A DNA stretch of 64,000 nucleotides from Sthenelais limicola (lineage: Eukaryota > Annelida > Polychaeta > Phyllodocida > Sigalionidae), in assembly GCA_942159475.1 (NCBI GenBank), contig OW804097.1:35352298-35416297 (forward strand). Reading direction: 5' to 3'. The translations under genes and the position numbers were made by a program. Under the pieces are notes generated by a model, which was not told where the DNA came from, searched no databases, and saw nothing but the letters and a program-made list of their open reading frames with translations. Of the stretch, positions 23,301-34,800 are shown one piece after another. The number at the start of each line of letters is the position of its first letter. Position 1 is the stretch's first letter.

Positions 23301-26265
23301 GTCAATTGTCTTGAAAGAGCTAGTCAAGGTACACTGCAGTGGAAACTGCCATATTCTACTCCACGACTAGCATTCATTAACATTTGTACTTCAACGGTCC
23401 CTGAGCAAAATTCGCCGATTCCCAATGTACAAGTATCAGAAAGGAACTAGTGCATGAACTGAGTAGTAAATTATTTATTATAGGCCAGAACTCGGTTTAT
23501 CTGTGGATATTACACAATGACTCCCCCTTGCTATCAACTCGTAGTAGGCTTATCCTTATCTATTGTACTATCTTATCGTTACATCCAGATTTGCATATGG
23601 GTGAATTAGTCAGAAAATGTACAATGTACAAATTTAAGACAAAAATAAGGTTAAAAATTCAGTTCAACAAAACCAAACAGATTGCTTGAATCAAGGCAAT
23701 ACAAAATATACTCAGATATACCTAGTATTGACCTATTTTCAGTCTAGTTTAGCAGGTTATACTGAAAGTGTAGGGCGGCCGATTGTACATTTTTTGATGA
23801 TCTGTATTTAGTTCATCTCTACTTGACCATGTAGTGTCCATCGCATTAGGATATTGTAGGCACTGCCATATTCATAATTCTACAAGGACATTATTAGGTA
23901 ATCATATTTAATAATATATCATTTAACCCTTGCCATCAGCATGGAAGATCCAGAGCTAAGCCGCCCTGTTTTAGTTAGCCCCAGCGAGTATGTAAAGTAT
24001 ATTAGTTTATCAATATACTGACATGTTTGCACGTGGGTTTGTCGCAATGCAGTAAATTGTATTTTTATGTCTCGTTTTACTTTCAGGGTGATGAAGTCAA
24101 GGTAACAGGTGAAGTATCAGGTCTTAAGGCTGGTAACCATGGTTTCCACATTCACCAATTTGGAGACAACACAAATGGTAAGTTTATTTCTGTCGATCAG
24201 TGACATCTTTTTATCTATTATAACCAATGTAACCGAGTGGGAACTCTATTACTATATCTTGCCCATTGGCATGGATGAGTACACGATACTCCGGTAATTA
24301 ATATGATTTTCAGGTTCTTTAGTGACCGCTCCATCTTGGCTACTACAGTAAACTCTGTTTGAGTCCTGTTTGGAGTAAACAATGACATCAAAGCAATGGT
24401 TAAACCTATGGGGTGCCGCTCCCAACAGGACTCAACAGAGTGTATTTTGCTCTCATATTTGCTTTGATGCATTACGTTGTTGTAACTGAATAAACAGAAC
24501 TGAGTACGATCTTGTTAGTCTCCTGTGTTTGGCTAGGATGTATTGAATTCCCTGCTGTAGTGGTGAAAGAAAATCAATACCCAGAAGTGGTCCTCCGACA
24601 GTTATTCCTTTTGGCCCGAGGACTTGTTAAGACTCATTAATGATGCTAGATACAATTAGCCTCCTCCTATTTGGGTCGGATTTTCTGAAAATGGACAATT
24701 GGCAGCGGTACACATTCAATAAATTCTGCTAAATTAGGCTGCAATTTGGTCAATATAAGGTAAATTCGAGTACATTCGGCAATGTATTGATTCTAGCAAT
24801 CTGTTTGGTTAGGTTGAACTGTGTTTTGAACTTTATTTTCGTCTGAAATTTGGTTATTTGAGAGGATTGGTGAAGTTGAATTGTACATTTTTTGACGACT
24901 TCACCCATTTTACAGGTTGCACCAGTGCCGGAAGCCATTACAACCCTCATGGAAAAGAACATGGTGGCCCAACTGATGAAAACAGGTAATACCACCTGCC
25001 ATTATTTGTTATTTCTCTTATGTTATTTGCTCTGCTCAATTATAGCATGAAAGTAGGTCACACACTTCTAACGGTAGATAGGCTTCGTAGCGATGCCTCA
25101 AAGATTCGGAAACAATAAAAAAATACAAATATTATATACGCTATCAAGGATGGAAATCTTCTAGTAGCAAATCATGAAATATGTTCATAAATTTACGTTA
25201 TAGGTGCATGACGAGAATGAATGCGTCATGATGCGAGCATGATGTCCTTGTTGTTTTGGTACATGAATGTTTGCTCAATAAAGTTTATTCTACCAGAAAC
25301 GTTATGCACACAAGGGCAATATTCTCAGTCTTAATAGCTACATCTCGACAAATACATTTAAAAATAGGATAGAGTCGGATTAATTTTTACAATAAGAAAA
25401 ACATAGTTTACAGTCAGTAAATTATCGATAATTAATAGTACACAATTTGACGACGAGAAAATATATGGTAACATGAAAAAAGCACAGAATGCCACTCCTT
25501 ACGATTGATTTCCTGGGTACGTTTTCAGACATGCTGGAGATCTGGGTAACATCCTCGCTGATGAGAACGGAACAGCCACCGTGAACATAACTGACAAACT
25601 ACTCACCCTCAGCGGACCTAACTCCATCATCGGAAGAACCGTTGTTGTAAGTAGATTTGAGTTTTATTTTCAATGTGTTTTATTGATTGCCACGAAATAA
25701 GGTGGATTCTGAAATAATGCACTGTCATCTTAATTTGTAATGTATGTAATCAATGTACCGGTACTTGATGTTATACATGTACAAGATATCAAAACTGATT
25801 GGCCTTGGTTAGTAACTGTCTAAAATTTTACCTTCCCGTTTCCATATTACTGTATGGGCAATATTCTCAATTGAGCATATTATTATTATGAAATATTTTT
25901 CAAAAAACAACAAATTAACTGTTATTTAAAAGCTTATAGTTTTGTCCAAGAGGTGCTGTATTTTTACAAAATAGATTACGAAAGGGAATATTAATTCTCG
26001 TTCCGTATTTCTTCATCTTAAAAACACTTCCTATGTTGTTACCTATAATGATGATATCGTAACGATTTAGTTTAAGAAATGCTGCTTGGAAAGTAATATC
26101 ATATCTCCTTGATTGTTATGTACAAATCTCATATTGTATATTGTATCATATCTTTAGGTTCACGCCGATCCAGATGACTTGGGAAAAGGTGGACATGATG
26201 ATAGCAAAACAACTGGGCATGCCGGTGCTCGCTTGGCCTGTGGTGTTATTGGTATTGCCAAGTAA
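20333..26265 (+). CDS. SOD1: Cu/Zn superoxide dismutase, five exons, complete
   Basis: Converts superoxide to oxygen and hydrogen peroxide in the cytosol. Exons: 20333-20398, 24087-24177, 24916-24985, 25529-25646, 26158-26265. Phases fit and the product is 150 residues (human 153). There is no signal peptide, so it is the intracellular form. Copper/zinc ligands are all present: [10 protein letters not shown] (first two copper histidines), the H...H pair in [14 protein letters not shown] and D in RHAGDLGN, and H in [13 protein letters not shown]. The catalytic arginine and the disulfide cysteine are in [11 protein letters not shown], with the partner cysteine in NGCTSAG. The start at 20333 gives MSVKSVCVL, the usual SOD1 N-terminus, and upstream ATGs are out of frame. 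Intron 1 (3.7 kb) is largely transposon-derived. The acceptor of exon 3 is directly abutted by a family A element. Confidence 0.97.
21945..22179 (+). mobile_element. Family A MITE, copy 7
   Basis: Full-length, with an exact ATAT/ATAT target duplication. Both termini read GGGTCAGATTTTCAG inverted. It lies in SOD1 intron 1. Confidence 0.94.
22512..22741 (+). mobile_element. Family A MITE, copy 8
   Basis: GGGTCAGAAAATG... to ...CTGAAAATCTGACCC; flanks ACCT/ACCC. It lies in SOD1 intron 1. Confidence 0.9.
22936..23300 (-). mobile_element. A-tailed SINE-like retroposon, copy 3, split by another element
   Basis: The T-rich start and GTTTATA block are separated from the rest (AAGTACAATGAAGATACATAG ... 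TGTCCACTGCTGTG) by a B-family element at 22958-23131 flanked by TATA on both sides. Confidence 0.55.
22958..23131 (+). mobile_element. B-family MITE, nested in a retroposon
   Basis: Ends CACTCTAGGCCC / GGACCTAGAGTG, flanked by TATA on each side. Internal motifs GAGTCCCTTCAAACGGAGG and CATTAAAACGCCGAGTCC are shared with copies at 48.8, 49.8 and 60.7 kb. Confidence 0.75.
23599..23804 (+). mobile_element. Family A MITE, copy 9 (degraded)
   Basis: GGTGAATTAGTCAG... to ...TTTTTTGATGATCTG. The last bases of the right terminus are lost. It lies in SOD1 intron 1. Confidence 0.8.
24673..24906 (-). mobile_element. Family A MITE, copy 10, abutting SOD1 exon 3
   Basis: GGGTCGGATTTTCTG... to ...GACGACTTCACCC, with an exact ATTT/ATTT target duplication. 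Only the duplicated ATTT and TACAG separate it from SOD1 exon 3, so the pyrimidine tract and any normally placed branch point of intron 2 lie inside the transposon. Confidence 0.94.
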
Positions 26266-26796
26266 AAGAACGTGTTTGGAAAGTCGATGTTTAAGAACAA
26301 CATGTCCACGCGCTTAAAGCCCAGCTATGGAAGATCATGTAACGTTAGAACTGATCCTTAAACACTCAGTTTCTCATTATAATCCATTGTGTAGATTAAC
26401 ACCAAGTGCTTAATATTGTTTGTAAACAGAGGCGTGGATGCCATTCCAGTGGTTCTAAATAGCATCCAAGTTAAATTGTGATGTCCAGGATAGTTCACGT
26501 TCACCCAAGTTTATCAAGAACGCACCTGTCTAAATGCGGAGAGGAAGAGATGATATACTTATGAGATTTATCGACCAACATATAAGCGATTTTTTTTTTT
26601 AAATTGAAAGTGAAAATCTGCCAATGTGGGCGAAAACTTGGAGTGATTCTGTGAATAATTGGTTTCGTCTTGTACCACGTACGAGGAAAGTGGTTGCGTA
26701 TGTGACATGTATTGTACATAGTGTTGTCTAATTCATCCGACGTTTGGTCTGGGGTATTTCCGACCAGCATGGTGGGAATTGGTTAATTGTTGCACC

Positions 26797-26820
26797 AATA
26801 AACTTTTGTGAACAAATAAA
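26797..26820 (+). promoter_or_regulatory. SOD1: SOD1 poly(A) signals
   Basis: Two AATAAA hexamers (26797-26802 and 26815-26820) lie about 530-550 bp after the SOD1 stop. A T-rich stretch follows. They mark a likely 3' end near 26.83-26.84 kb. Confidence 0.6.
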
Positions 26821-27246
26821 ACCGGCTTCATGTTTTGATACCTTTACTGTTTTTCTCGATATTTATTTCGTACAAGATATAGAAAGGAGCATTTCATGAT
26901 AATGTCTTCAAAAGATATTTCAAATGTTTTGAAATTTCCAAAAATATTTAACAAATTTGATTGACCATGAAATGGCCGAAACTCTTATAGTAGGCTACTG
27001 ATAGTGCATCTCTGTGGGGCACGCGAAAATAGAACGACACACTTGTAAGTTGAACCAAGTCCAAGATCGAGGTATTTATATCTCAAGATGACCCCTTTTC
27101 ACAATGATTATATTTCACATGGCCAGAGATTAGAACCGAGAACTGAAGCCAACATGGAAGTAACAAGTTGAACAGATGGGTTTTAAAATTTAACGACCGA
27201 GAGCCAACTCTCTACGTGTATTACACCAGTTACTTAGTATATTATT

Positions 27247-27456
27247 GGTCAGCTCTAGATATTTAGAAAATTTTGCTAAATTCGACTACAAAATTATAAA
27301 TGCTAGGGTGTATCTGGTAGACCTACAGTATTGCATTGGCTCAAATGACCTGTTCAGATATGATTAATTGTATTTTGAACCTCATTTTTGTGATAAATTT
27401 GGGTTATTTGAGAGAATAGGTGAAGACGAATTGTACTTTTTGTGCAAATTTCTCCC
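27247..27456 (-). mobile_element. Family A MITE, copy 11 (degraded)
   Basis: Internal similarity is clear (AATTGTATTTTGAACCTCATTT, GGGTTATTTGAGAG split motif, AATTGTAC near the right end). Both termini are worn. Confidence 0.75.
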
Positions 27457-28059
27457 ATGTGAGAAGCGGGAACATAACAATCCGCCAGATGGCAGTGCAA
27501 ATGACTTGTCCTGGTCCCCTGCTTCTCCAACCAACAGGCGACCAGTGGAGCAACAAGTTCGGAGGTAGCGGCCGGTTGATTACAAGTCATTTACTTTCTA
27601 GTGTGAGAGGTGAGCTGTCATTAAGTTATTGACAACCTATCCGTCTGATGATGAATAGTATTATTAAAAAGTCTGTGGAGTCACTAACCCCATTGGTTGC
27701 CCCTGACGGCGAATATGCAAGTGCCATAACTCATTGGGCGATAATTGGAGTTGATACACATACGTAAACAGTGCGGCAGGGGTGGGTGACTGTAGGCCAG
27801 CCCCGGCCAGCCCCACTATCCCCATGGCCATGCTAGCGTTGGGTCTGGCCTACAGACTACAGGGGTGGGTGATTGTAGGCCCTATGTCTAGGAGTATGAA
27901 TATGCTATGTATGGTCAGTATAACCATAGAACTATAATCAACCATGTTGTTAATAATGGACTACTCAACATGCAAGTAAGAGCTCAACTGTTTATAGCTG
28001 TTTATTCGATAGCTTCCTCCAGGCGTCTTGGTGCGACACCTATGGGTACATATGGGTAA

Positions 28060-28370
28060 AATTCGACACGATTGACACGCGACACGGCTGCTAAATCATG
28101 GGCGACACGGCGACACGGTCCCCTTAACGTGCGACACACACAGCTTAAAAAATGCTGATAAAATGTGACACGAGACATTCATAAATGTATTAAAAATCGA
28201 CATGAGACATAGTGATTTATTTAACAGGTGACACACGACATTGTATCGACCGTTAATATTAATTAATGTATTGCTTAAAAAGTGACACGAGACATCATTG
28301 AACTGTTTTAAAAAGTGACATGGGACATGGAAAAAATTCTTATCGTGTGACACTCAGACACAGTCATGAA
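28060..28370. repeat. Degenerate GACAC/GACAT short repeats
   Basis: GACACG, GTGACACGAGACAT and AAAAGTGACA words recur every 30-60 bp. The minus strand has an open frame of 85 codons only because of this periodicity. Confidence 0.55.
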
Positions 28371-28536
28371 AAATGGGACCCATATATACCCCTACACCTA
28401 GTATCTCACGACAAACCAGAATCATAGGCCCACATCATTTAGATTCATGGCTCTGATATAACTTTTAGTTTTACACTTTTCTTTTTTTTTTTTCTTTTTT
28501 TTTCTTTTTCTTTTTTTTTTAGGGGGGGGGGGGGTA

Positions 28537-28812
28537 TATCATATCCTCCGTTATTAAATTTTGACTAGCAATGTACAAAGTCTTTTTTCTGCACAAATTA
28601 CGAAAAAAATATGTGAATTTATTTTGAAGGCTGACATTAAATCAGCTTGTTTCAATTGATTAGGGCCAATATATCCTCCGTCTTAGTTTTTAGATTTTGA
28701 CAGCAATGTACAAAATATTAATAGTCTTTTTTCTGCACACATTACGAACAAAATATGTGAATTTATTTTGAAGGCTGAAATTGAATTAAATTGTTTTAAT
28801 TAATAGGGCCAA
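28537..28812. repeat. Two-copy tandem duplication, unit about 135 bp
   Basis: TATCCTCCGT...TTTGAC...AGCAATGTACAAA, CTTTTTTCTGCACA, ATATGTGAATTTATTTTGAA and TAGGGCCAA occur in the same order twice. Confidence 0.75.
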
Positions 28813-28942
28813 CTACGAATTTTAATGAGGGCCATCAAGGTTGTTGAAGGGAATGATTCAATGAAGCTGTCACTGTGTGATGACATTGATATTATATAGC
28901 ATTACTATATTATTAGTTTTATAGGTATTGGTAGGCATATAT

Positions 28943-29177
28943 GGGCCAGATTTTCTGAAAATGTACAATTGGCAGCTCTACACATTTAGTTAATTCTGCT
29001 AAATTAGTCTCCCATTTGGTCGATACTAAGTAAATTCGAGTAAATTCGGCATTACATTGATTCTAGCAATCTGTCTGATTAGGTTGAACTGTATTTTGAA
29101 CTATATTTTCGTCTGAAATCTGGGTTATTTGTGACGATTGGCGAAGATGAATTGTACATTTTTTGGCGATTTCACCC
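28943..29177 (-). mobile_element. Family A MITE, copy 12, upstream of GNB1L
   Basis: GGGCCAGATTTTCTG... to ...GGCGATTTCACCC, with an exact ATAT/ATAT target duplication. It is about 75 bp from the GNB1L start codon, within the likely promoter or 5' UTR. Confidence 0.92.
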
Positions 29178-29250
29178 ATATAAATTTGTTCCATTATAAT
29201 CAATCAAAATGAACTCCATTTCAGTTTGAAGTGAAGACTAGCTAGTCCCC

Positions 29251-30929
29251 ATGGCACAAGGACCACCCGACCCTGTATATGTGCTGCGAGGATGTCAGAG
29301 TGCAGTGACAACTCTATTGTTTACACATCCACGTTCTGAAAAGCAGACTCCCTCCGAAGCAAGGCTACTTTCTGGCACACAAAATGGAAGAGTGGAAATG
29401 TGGGACCTTAAATTATGGCGGTCCATCTACCAGGCAGATGTCCACTCTAACTCAGTGTTATCATTGTATGAAAACCCTGACAAACCTGGACTGGTCTTCT
29501 CCCAGGGCAGAGATGGATTGATCAAACATATTGATCTGCAGCATCAAAGTGCTTCGAATAATGGTAATTTTTTCAACTTTTCCCCCCATATTGCGACTAG
29601 ATTAATAACGCATGTGGATTTCTAGCAAAAATGCTATGTTTAAGAATGCAAGGCCTATTTATTTCTCTTACTATATTATATGTCATTAAAACTTTTGTAT
29701 TATTATTATTTCATTTAGTTTTGTTTCTAATCTTAACCTTTTGTCTTACTTTGGACTTTGTTCAGTAGAGTTAGGTCTAGATAGACAAAGCGGTGGGCGG
29801 AAGACCATGGTTATTCTGTATTGAATTATCATCTGTGAGCCCATATCTCAATGTTAATGTCCTCAATTGACTATTAGAACTTCATTGTACAATGTACTTG
29901 TTTGTTGATAACTCAACTGTCGTTATTACAGAAGATGTGCTGTATAAAAATATTAAATTAAAAAAAAATTATGAATCAAAGGCATATAGTAGCATACAAA
30001 ATTCCCATATTTCAGAACTCTGCATTTTCATTAAATACATTGAAGTTATCTTTCCTGATTCTAGATGTATTCTGTGTAATTTACATGCAAATACAGTTCT
30101 CTGCGTAGTTTAGTTTAGATATTAATTTGTATGTAACAAAGAGTAGAAAAACAAGGAAGGCATGGTCTGGAAGGCCTCTTTTTTAAATGACTACAACCTT
30201 TTTGTCTGAACCATGACGAATAAAGAATTCGCTTATCTTATCTATCTATATTTTTTATATTTTTCAGATCAGATTGTTTCTCCCGCCCTTGGCTTCTGTC
30301 CAATTTGCTGGACCAACATGGGAAATAAACAAGTTGTAGTAATTCCTAATGAAAACAAGTCCCAACTAGATATATTCTCAGTAGAAGATGGTGACAAAGT
30401 AATTAGTTTGATACCCAAGAGTGGACCATTAGCCTATGGGATGTGTATGTGTATACGAGCACTCAACAAAAAGGACAACAACACTGAATATATTGTAGTC
30501 GGTTATGAAGATGGTTCCATTTCTGTTTGGGACTTGCGGACTGCAAAGGAAGTCGATCATGACCGGGTCCATTCTGAATCTGTGATGGCGATGGATTACC
30601 ATCCGGCAACTTCAAAAGGTGTGTCAGGTTCTGCCAATGAAGAACTTTATTCATGGACTATTTCTGATCGGCAGACTATCGATAAAATGACCCCACAGAC
30701 TCTCACAAACCCTGGCATCGCATGTGTAAACTTCCGAGAGGATGGGAAGTTTTTCGTCACTGGAGGATGGGATGGAAAAGTAAGAGCTTTCGGTGCCAAG
30801 AAATGTAAACCTCTTGCAGTGCTGGATCATCATCAGGAAACTGTTCAGTGCACGGCCTTCTCACCAGAGGGCCTGCTCGCTGCAGGTGGGAAGGATTGCC
30901 ATATCAGTTTCTGGAGTATATACAGATAG
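29251..30929 (+). CDS. GNB1L: WD40-repeat protein GNB1L, two exons, complete
   Basis: G-protein beta-subunit-like WD40 propeller. In vertebrates GNB1L works with the TTT/ASTRA chaperone machinery that stabilises PIKK kinases. Exons 29251-29563 and 30268-30929 join in phase 1, giving 324 residues against 327 in human. Typical landmarks are PPDPVYVLRGCQSAV at the N-terminus, LLSGTQNGRVEMWDLK, FSQGRDGLIKHIDLQ, VGYEDGSISVWDLRTAKE, SGSANEELYSWTIS, LTNPGIACVNFREDGKFFVTGGWDGKVR and GLLAAGGKDCHISFWSIY at the C-terminus. The chosen ATG matches the family start. A family A element ends only about 75 bp upstream of the ATG, and a TTTCAG at 29219-29224 may be a 5' UTR acceptor. Confidence 0.95.
29564..30267 (+). 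other. GNB1L intron built from retroposon remnants
   Basis: The first two thirds contain an A-tailed SINE-like element (about 29745-29965). The last part (about 30100-30255) looks like a retroelement 3' end: a GAATAAAGAATTCGC motif followed by TTATC/TATC repeats. That tail supplies the pyrimidine-rich run ahead of the acceptor at 30266-30267. Confidence 0.45.
29745..29965 (+). mobile_element. A-tailed SINE-like retroposon, copy 4
   Basis: Opposite orientation to the other three. CTTACTTTGGACTTTGTTC comes first, then GCGGTGGGCGGAAGACCATGG, then GTATAAAAATATTAAATT with an A-rich tail. It lies in the GNB1L intron. Confidence 0.6.
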
Positions 30930-31875
30930 TTATAGCTTTTCTCGGTAGTCAGTATTTGATTAAATATCGCCAAGGAAATCGTTTGTATGTTGTGTAGATG
31001 TATCGTCTATAATATGTTATTGGTTTCAGTTGGTCAGTTGTATCGGTCGCCAAGCATGCACCAACAATTGTTATACAGCCCGTAGTACAAAGCAGGTTTT
31101 GCCCAGCGTTCCATCTCACCGCATACAGCGATAAGCTTAACCACAAGGCTAAGACTAAGGCTAAAAGTGTTAATGGGAAGAACCTGACCCCTGAAAGTTA
31201 GGGAGGGAAACCTGCTTTTGTACGGACTGTATAGATGTTTGAAAACCATGCATTATGAGCGAGGAAATCCGATGTGGTCCTCCGACTCCTTAAGGTTGTA
31301 TTTAAACTTTCCCCCCATTAAGTCTGCAGCCTTATGTCTTGCCTTATGCAATGGAATACGATATATCTACCGTATACGTTCCGATAAATGTGCCCCCACC
31401 CCATTACGTGATGTTACAGTGAATAGTGCTTGCTATTCTAAACCTTCGAATCTTATATTTTTTAACGAAATTTTGTCGTGAAGTTAGCATGTTCTGTGAA
31501 AATCCTGCCCTATCTAATTCTAATTAAGTCTTTTCTTGAGTTGAGGACTATTTTTAACACTTGAAATTGACTGAAAGTTTGAGCAACGATCCGAATCCGT
31601 GCTTTGTGCATTTATGCTAATTCCTGTCAAGATTGGTCAAATATACCGTCTCTGATTTACAGTACTTAAGTTCTCTGGAGTGTACCGGATGCTGTTTATT
31701 TTTAAGAGGAATTAGGATCCACCCATTCGCACTTATTTACTTTCAAGGAATGCTACCAAATATACCTAAGGCACTTATTATTTTTAGCTGGTTCTAACCT
31801 CGCGATTAGAAGTGGTTTATGTGAAAAATTGTGATGAAAATTATGGAAAAATAAAAATCCGTGGAAGGAACAAAA
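30930..31875 (+). other. GNB1L: GNB1L 3' UTR with poly(A) signal
   Basis: Non-coding sequence follows the stop codon. An inverted-repeat element lies at about 31074-31232. AATAAA occurs at 31850-31855 and is the best candidate signal, though an earlier unlisted variant signal is possible. Confidence 0.4.
31074..31232. mobile_element. C-family MITE
   Basis: Inverted ends TATACAGCCCGTA / TACGGACTGTATA. The interior AGCGATAAGCTTAACCACAA is shared with 51595-51756 and 56027-56160. It lies in the presumed GNB1L 3' UTR. Confidence 0.65.
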
Positions 31876-31879
31876 GACC

Positions 31880-34800
31880 AGAATAAGAAAGCAACACAAC
31901 ATTTTATTCGATTTCTATAATATACAGAGCCTTGTTCTGGCTGACGGTATTGGTATAAATATTGCGTTTCAAGGTGGCGTCATCCCCTTATCAGTGTTGC
32001 CCGATGCTTCAGCGTAAATCAATTCATCCCGTTGATCAACCAAACCCTAAACATTTACTTGAAGAAATATTCCGAGAAGGATAGTTTAACTTGTTCAGTA
32101 TGATCTCTCTCACAATCTCATGGATTTTTGGGGGGTTCAGAATTTCATGTAAAATAAATATTCTTGCCCCAATCTGCGAAAATAAATCATCGCCAGTAGA
32201 TATAGATATAACGATCTGAACGAAGTATAACACGCACGCATTTTCCTCTACATTTCTCTCAAAAATAACTTTCCATGCCAACATGGAGTATATGGGAACA
32301 CTAGAAATGGGAGGACGCCAGCTGGATTGATTGTAACATGACTGAGTCCTTCTGTCATGCTCTTGTTTGATCAATGTAGTGTTCCTTTCTCAAAAAGGTC
32401 GCTACGCAGGAAAAGTCCTGCCATAATAAAACAAATCAAAGATGGAATTGTCAGGGCAACTCGCCGTTTGTTCTCCCTCTAACTTGGGACCCATATTAAC
32501 GCTGCCACGATGTGATCTTAAACCATGTTCCTTCTGAGCTATCGGGAAAGAAAAAGGCGGGCCACCATGGCAAATCTGCCTTTGGAATTAAATCGTCAAC
32601 CGACTCTGGAAAGATCTAGTAACTTGCATGGCCTTTGTCTCTTTCTGTCTACCTCTCTAAATGAAAATACTGGAAGGGTATTCATATAGATTTTTGTTCC
32701 ATAATAGAGCAGGGATTTCCAGTTTAATTTTTAGTCCGAGATTCGGTAAAACCCCAGCCTATCTCTTCACACGGGGAATACGGGAGGGGAATTAAACAAG
32801 GGGCAAAAAATAAGGACTCTAACCTGCGTCCACAATCCTCTTATTGCTTTAAGTACACGCCTCCCAGAAAGCGTCTGGGTTCTTCGTCCTTCCGTCTACA
32901 CAACGCCACGTATGGGCTAGCTCTATATTAAGATACTCTTTTCATACCTAAGTCTAGCATCCTAATTGGCTGAAAATAATATTTTATCCTAAACTCTATT
33001 TTTTACCTATGTACAAAAGATTACTATAGCAGGACTTGTATCAGCATTTTTTTTTTTATCTCAAATCACGTAGAAAGCATCACACTTTTTTCATTGGTAT
33101 CATCTGCATTCGAATTGTTTTCACCGGCCCCGTATTCACTGAAATGAAGTAGGTATGAAAATAGGCAACTTCATTTCTACGTTCGACGGAAATTGGCGCC
33201 CAATTTGAACTACTAGCACGAAAATTTGCACGGGCAGTAAGAAATGTCGGACTTGAAAAAATCGTACTTAATGGGATAAACAATCCCTTCGATTTTTTGT
33301 GTCCGTCATGCACAGATACATTCTATTGCTCAGCCGTCCAGTTGCCTCGTTCTGGTAAAAAAAAATCGAAATTGGGGGACACACTCTCATGTCCCGTTAG
33401 TATTCTCGATGGTAAATTTGGCAATGGTACACATGCATAGATGGTCATTTGTGTCGCCTGCGTCCTTATCCAATGGAAACAAACACGGTGGGATATCCTG
33501 AGTCTATGCAAGGTGAACTTCCTCGAAACTACTAACACGACATGTTGCTATTGTTTTTATCACACCAAAGAACAGGTCACTCAACTTCAACGGGCTATAC
33601 GGTGAATATACTATAATACACGATATCAGTTAAATACACGGAATAGAAGCTCATGGCAGAAGGAAATGGAGTACGCTAGTTGCTGCGACATGAAACAACG
33701 GCCCTTGGCTTGGAATAAAATTGCCGCATACTATGACTTCTTGATCAGTGGCGGGGCTCGGGTTTTTTTTTCTGATCTTATTCCCAATCACTGACAGACT
33801 TGTACAACAATTGGACGGTAGCTGAGTATATATAATGTATTCGTGCCAGTACTTGCCCAAAAGTAATTTAGGACTCAATCCACGTGGAAGCCAGAGAAAA
33901 CAATTCTTTTACTAGATCAAATGAAAGACATTTGGTCAGAATTACTGAGGCATATTAAATAATAAAATATAGTGACAAGACATTCGATGCTACACTCTTA
34001 TTTGAGATCTACATGGAGCGGCTCACCGTAGGGTTTACCATTGGGTCGCTTTGATGTTTACTCTAAGTAGGTCTCGAACAGAGTGTACGCAGCAGGTGCG
34101 TATCTACAAAGGACCCAGAAGCTGAAAGCGCATGCGCACTATAAAGTAAAAACCCTACTTTAAAAAGATGTACATTTTCACTATTAAACGTAACGAATTC
34201 AGGAGCAAATGAAATTGTACATTTTGAGCAGCGTTTAATTAACGGGGATTGAGCCACACTGTATCTTCTTTCGGGGGACAAATATAATGGGAAAGAACCT
34301 GCTTCCCCCATTTATGTCCAATAGACTCTTCTGAACCCCAAGAGGGGAAGAATCCATTTTTCATAATGGGGAAGTTCAATCATTCCCACGCGGGGTGTGA
34401 TTTGTCTTATCCTTGCATTCAGTTGACGTACTCCACAATGTGGTCTCAAAATGTTTAATAAGCTGAGATTTGATAATAAACATATAGACGTTTACGGTTT
34501 TATCTAACAGGCCAAGAGCACACACAAATTTTGTTTAAATCATCCCCCACCATCTTAGCACCTTCTGAGAGAAATAAATGTCTCTGTACTACTGCAGAGT
34601 CACTCATAGATATAAATCTTACAAATAACCTCGATTTCTTTTCCATTTACAACAATATACCATTCATGATATATATAATATACCTCTTACCCACGTAAAC
34701 TTTGATCATGGGTTCATTGTATTAATCATCTTCAGCAGATGAAAAAAAAACTAATCAATCATCTCAGAACATGTGGAACGAGTATTCCATGTTCCTCACA

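Larger units (their letters stand above)
26840..28942. other. SOD1-GNB1L intergenic region
   Basis: No coding exon is recognisable. It contains a degraded family A copy (27247-27456), a stretch of short GACAC-type repeats (28060-28370), poly-pyrimidine/poly-G runs (28480-28535) and a two-unit tandem duplication (28537-28812). Confidence 0.5.
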
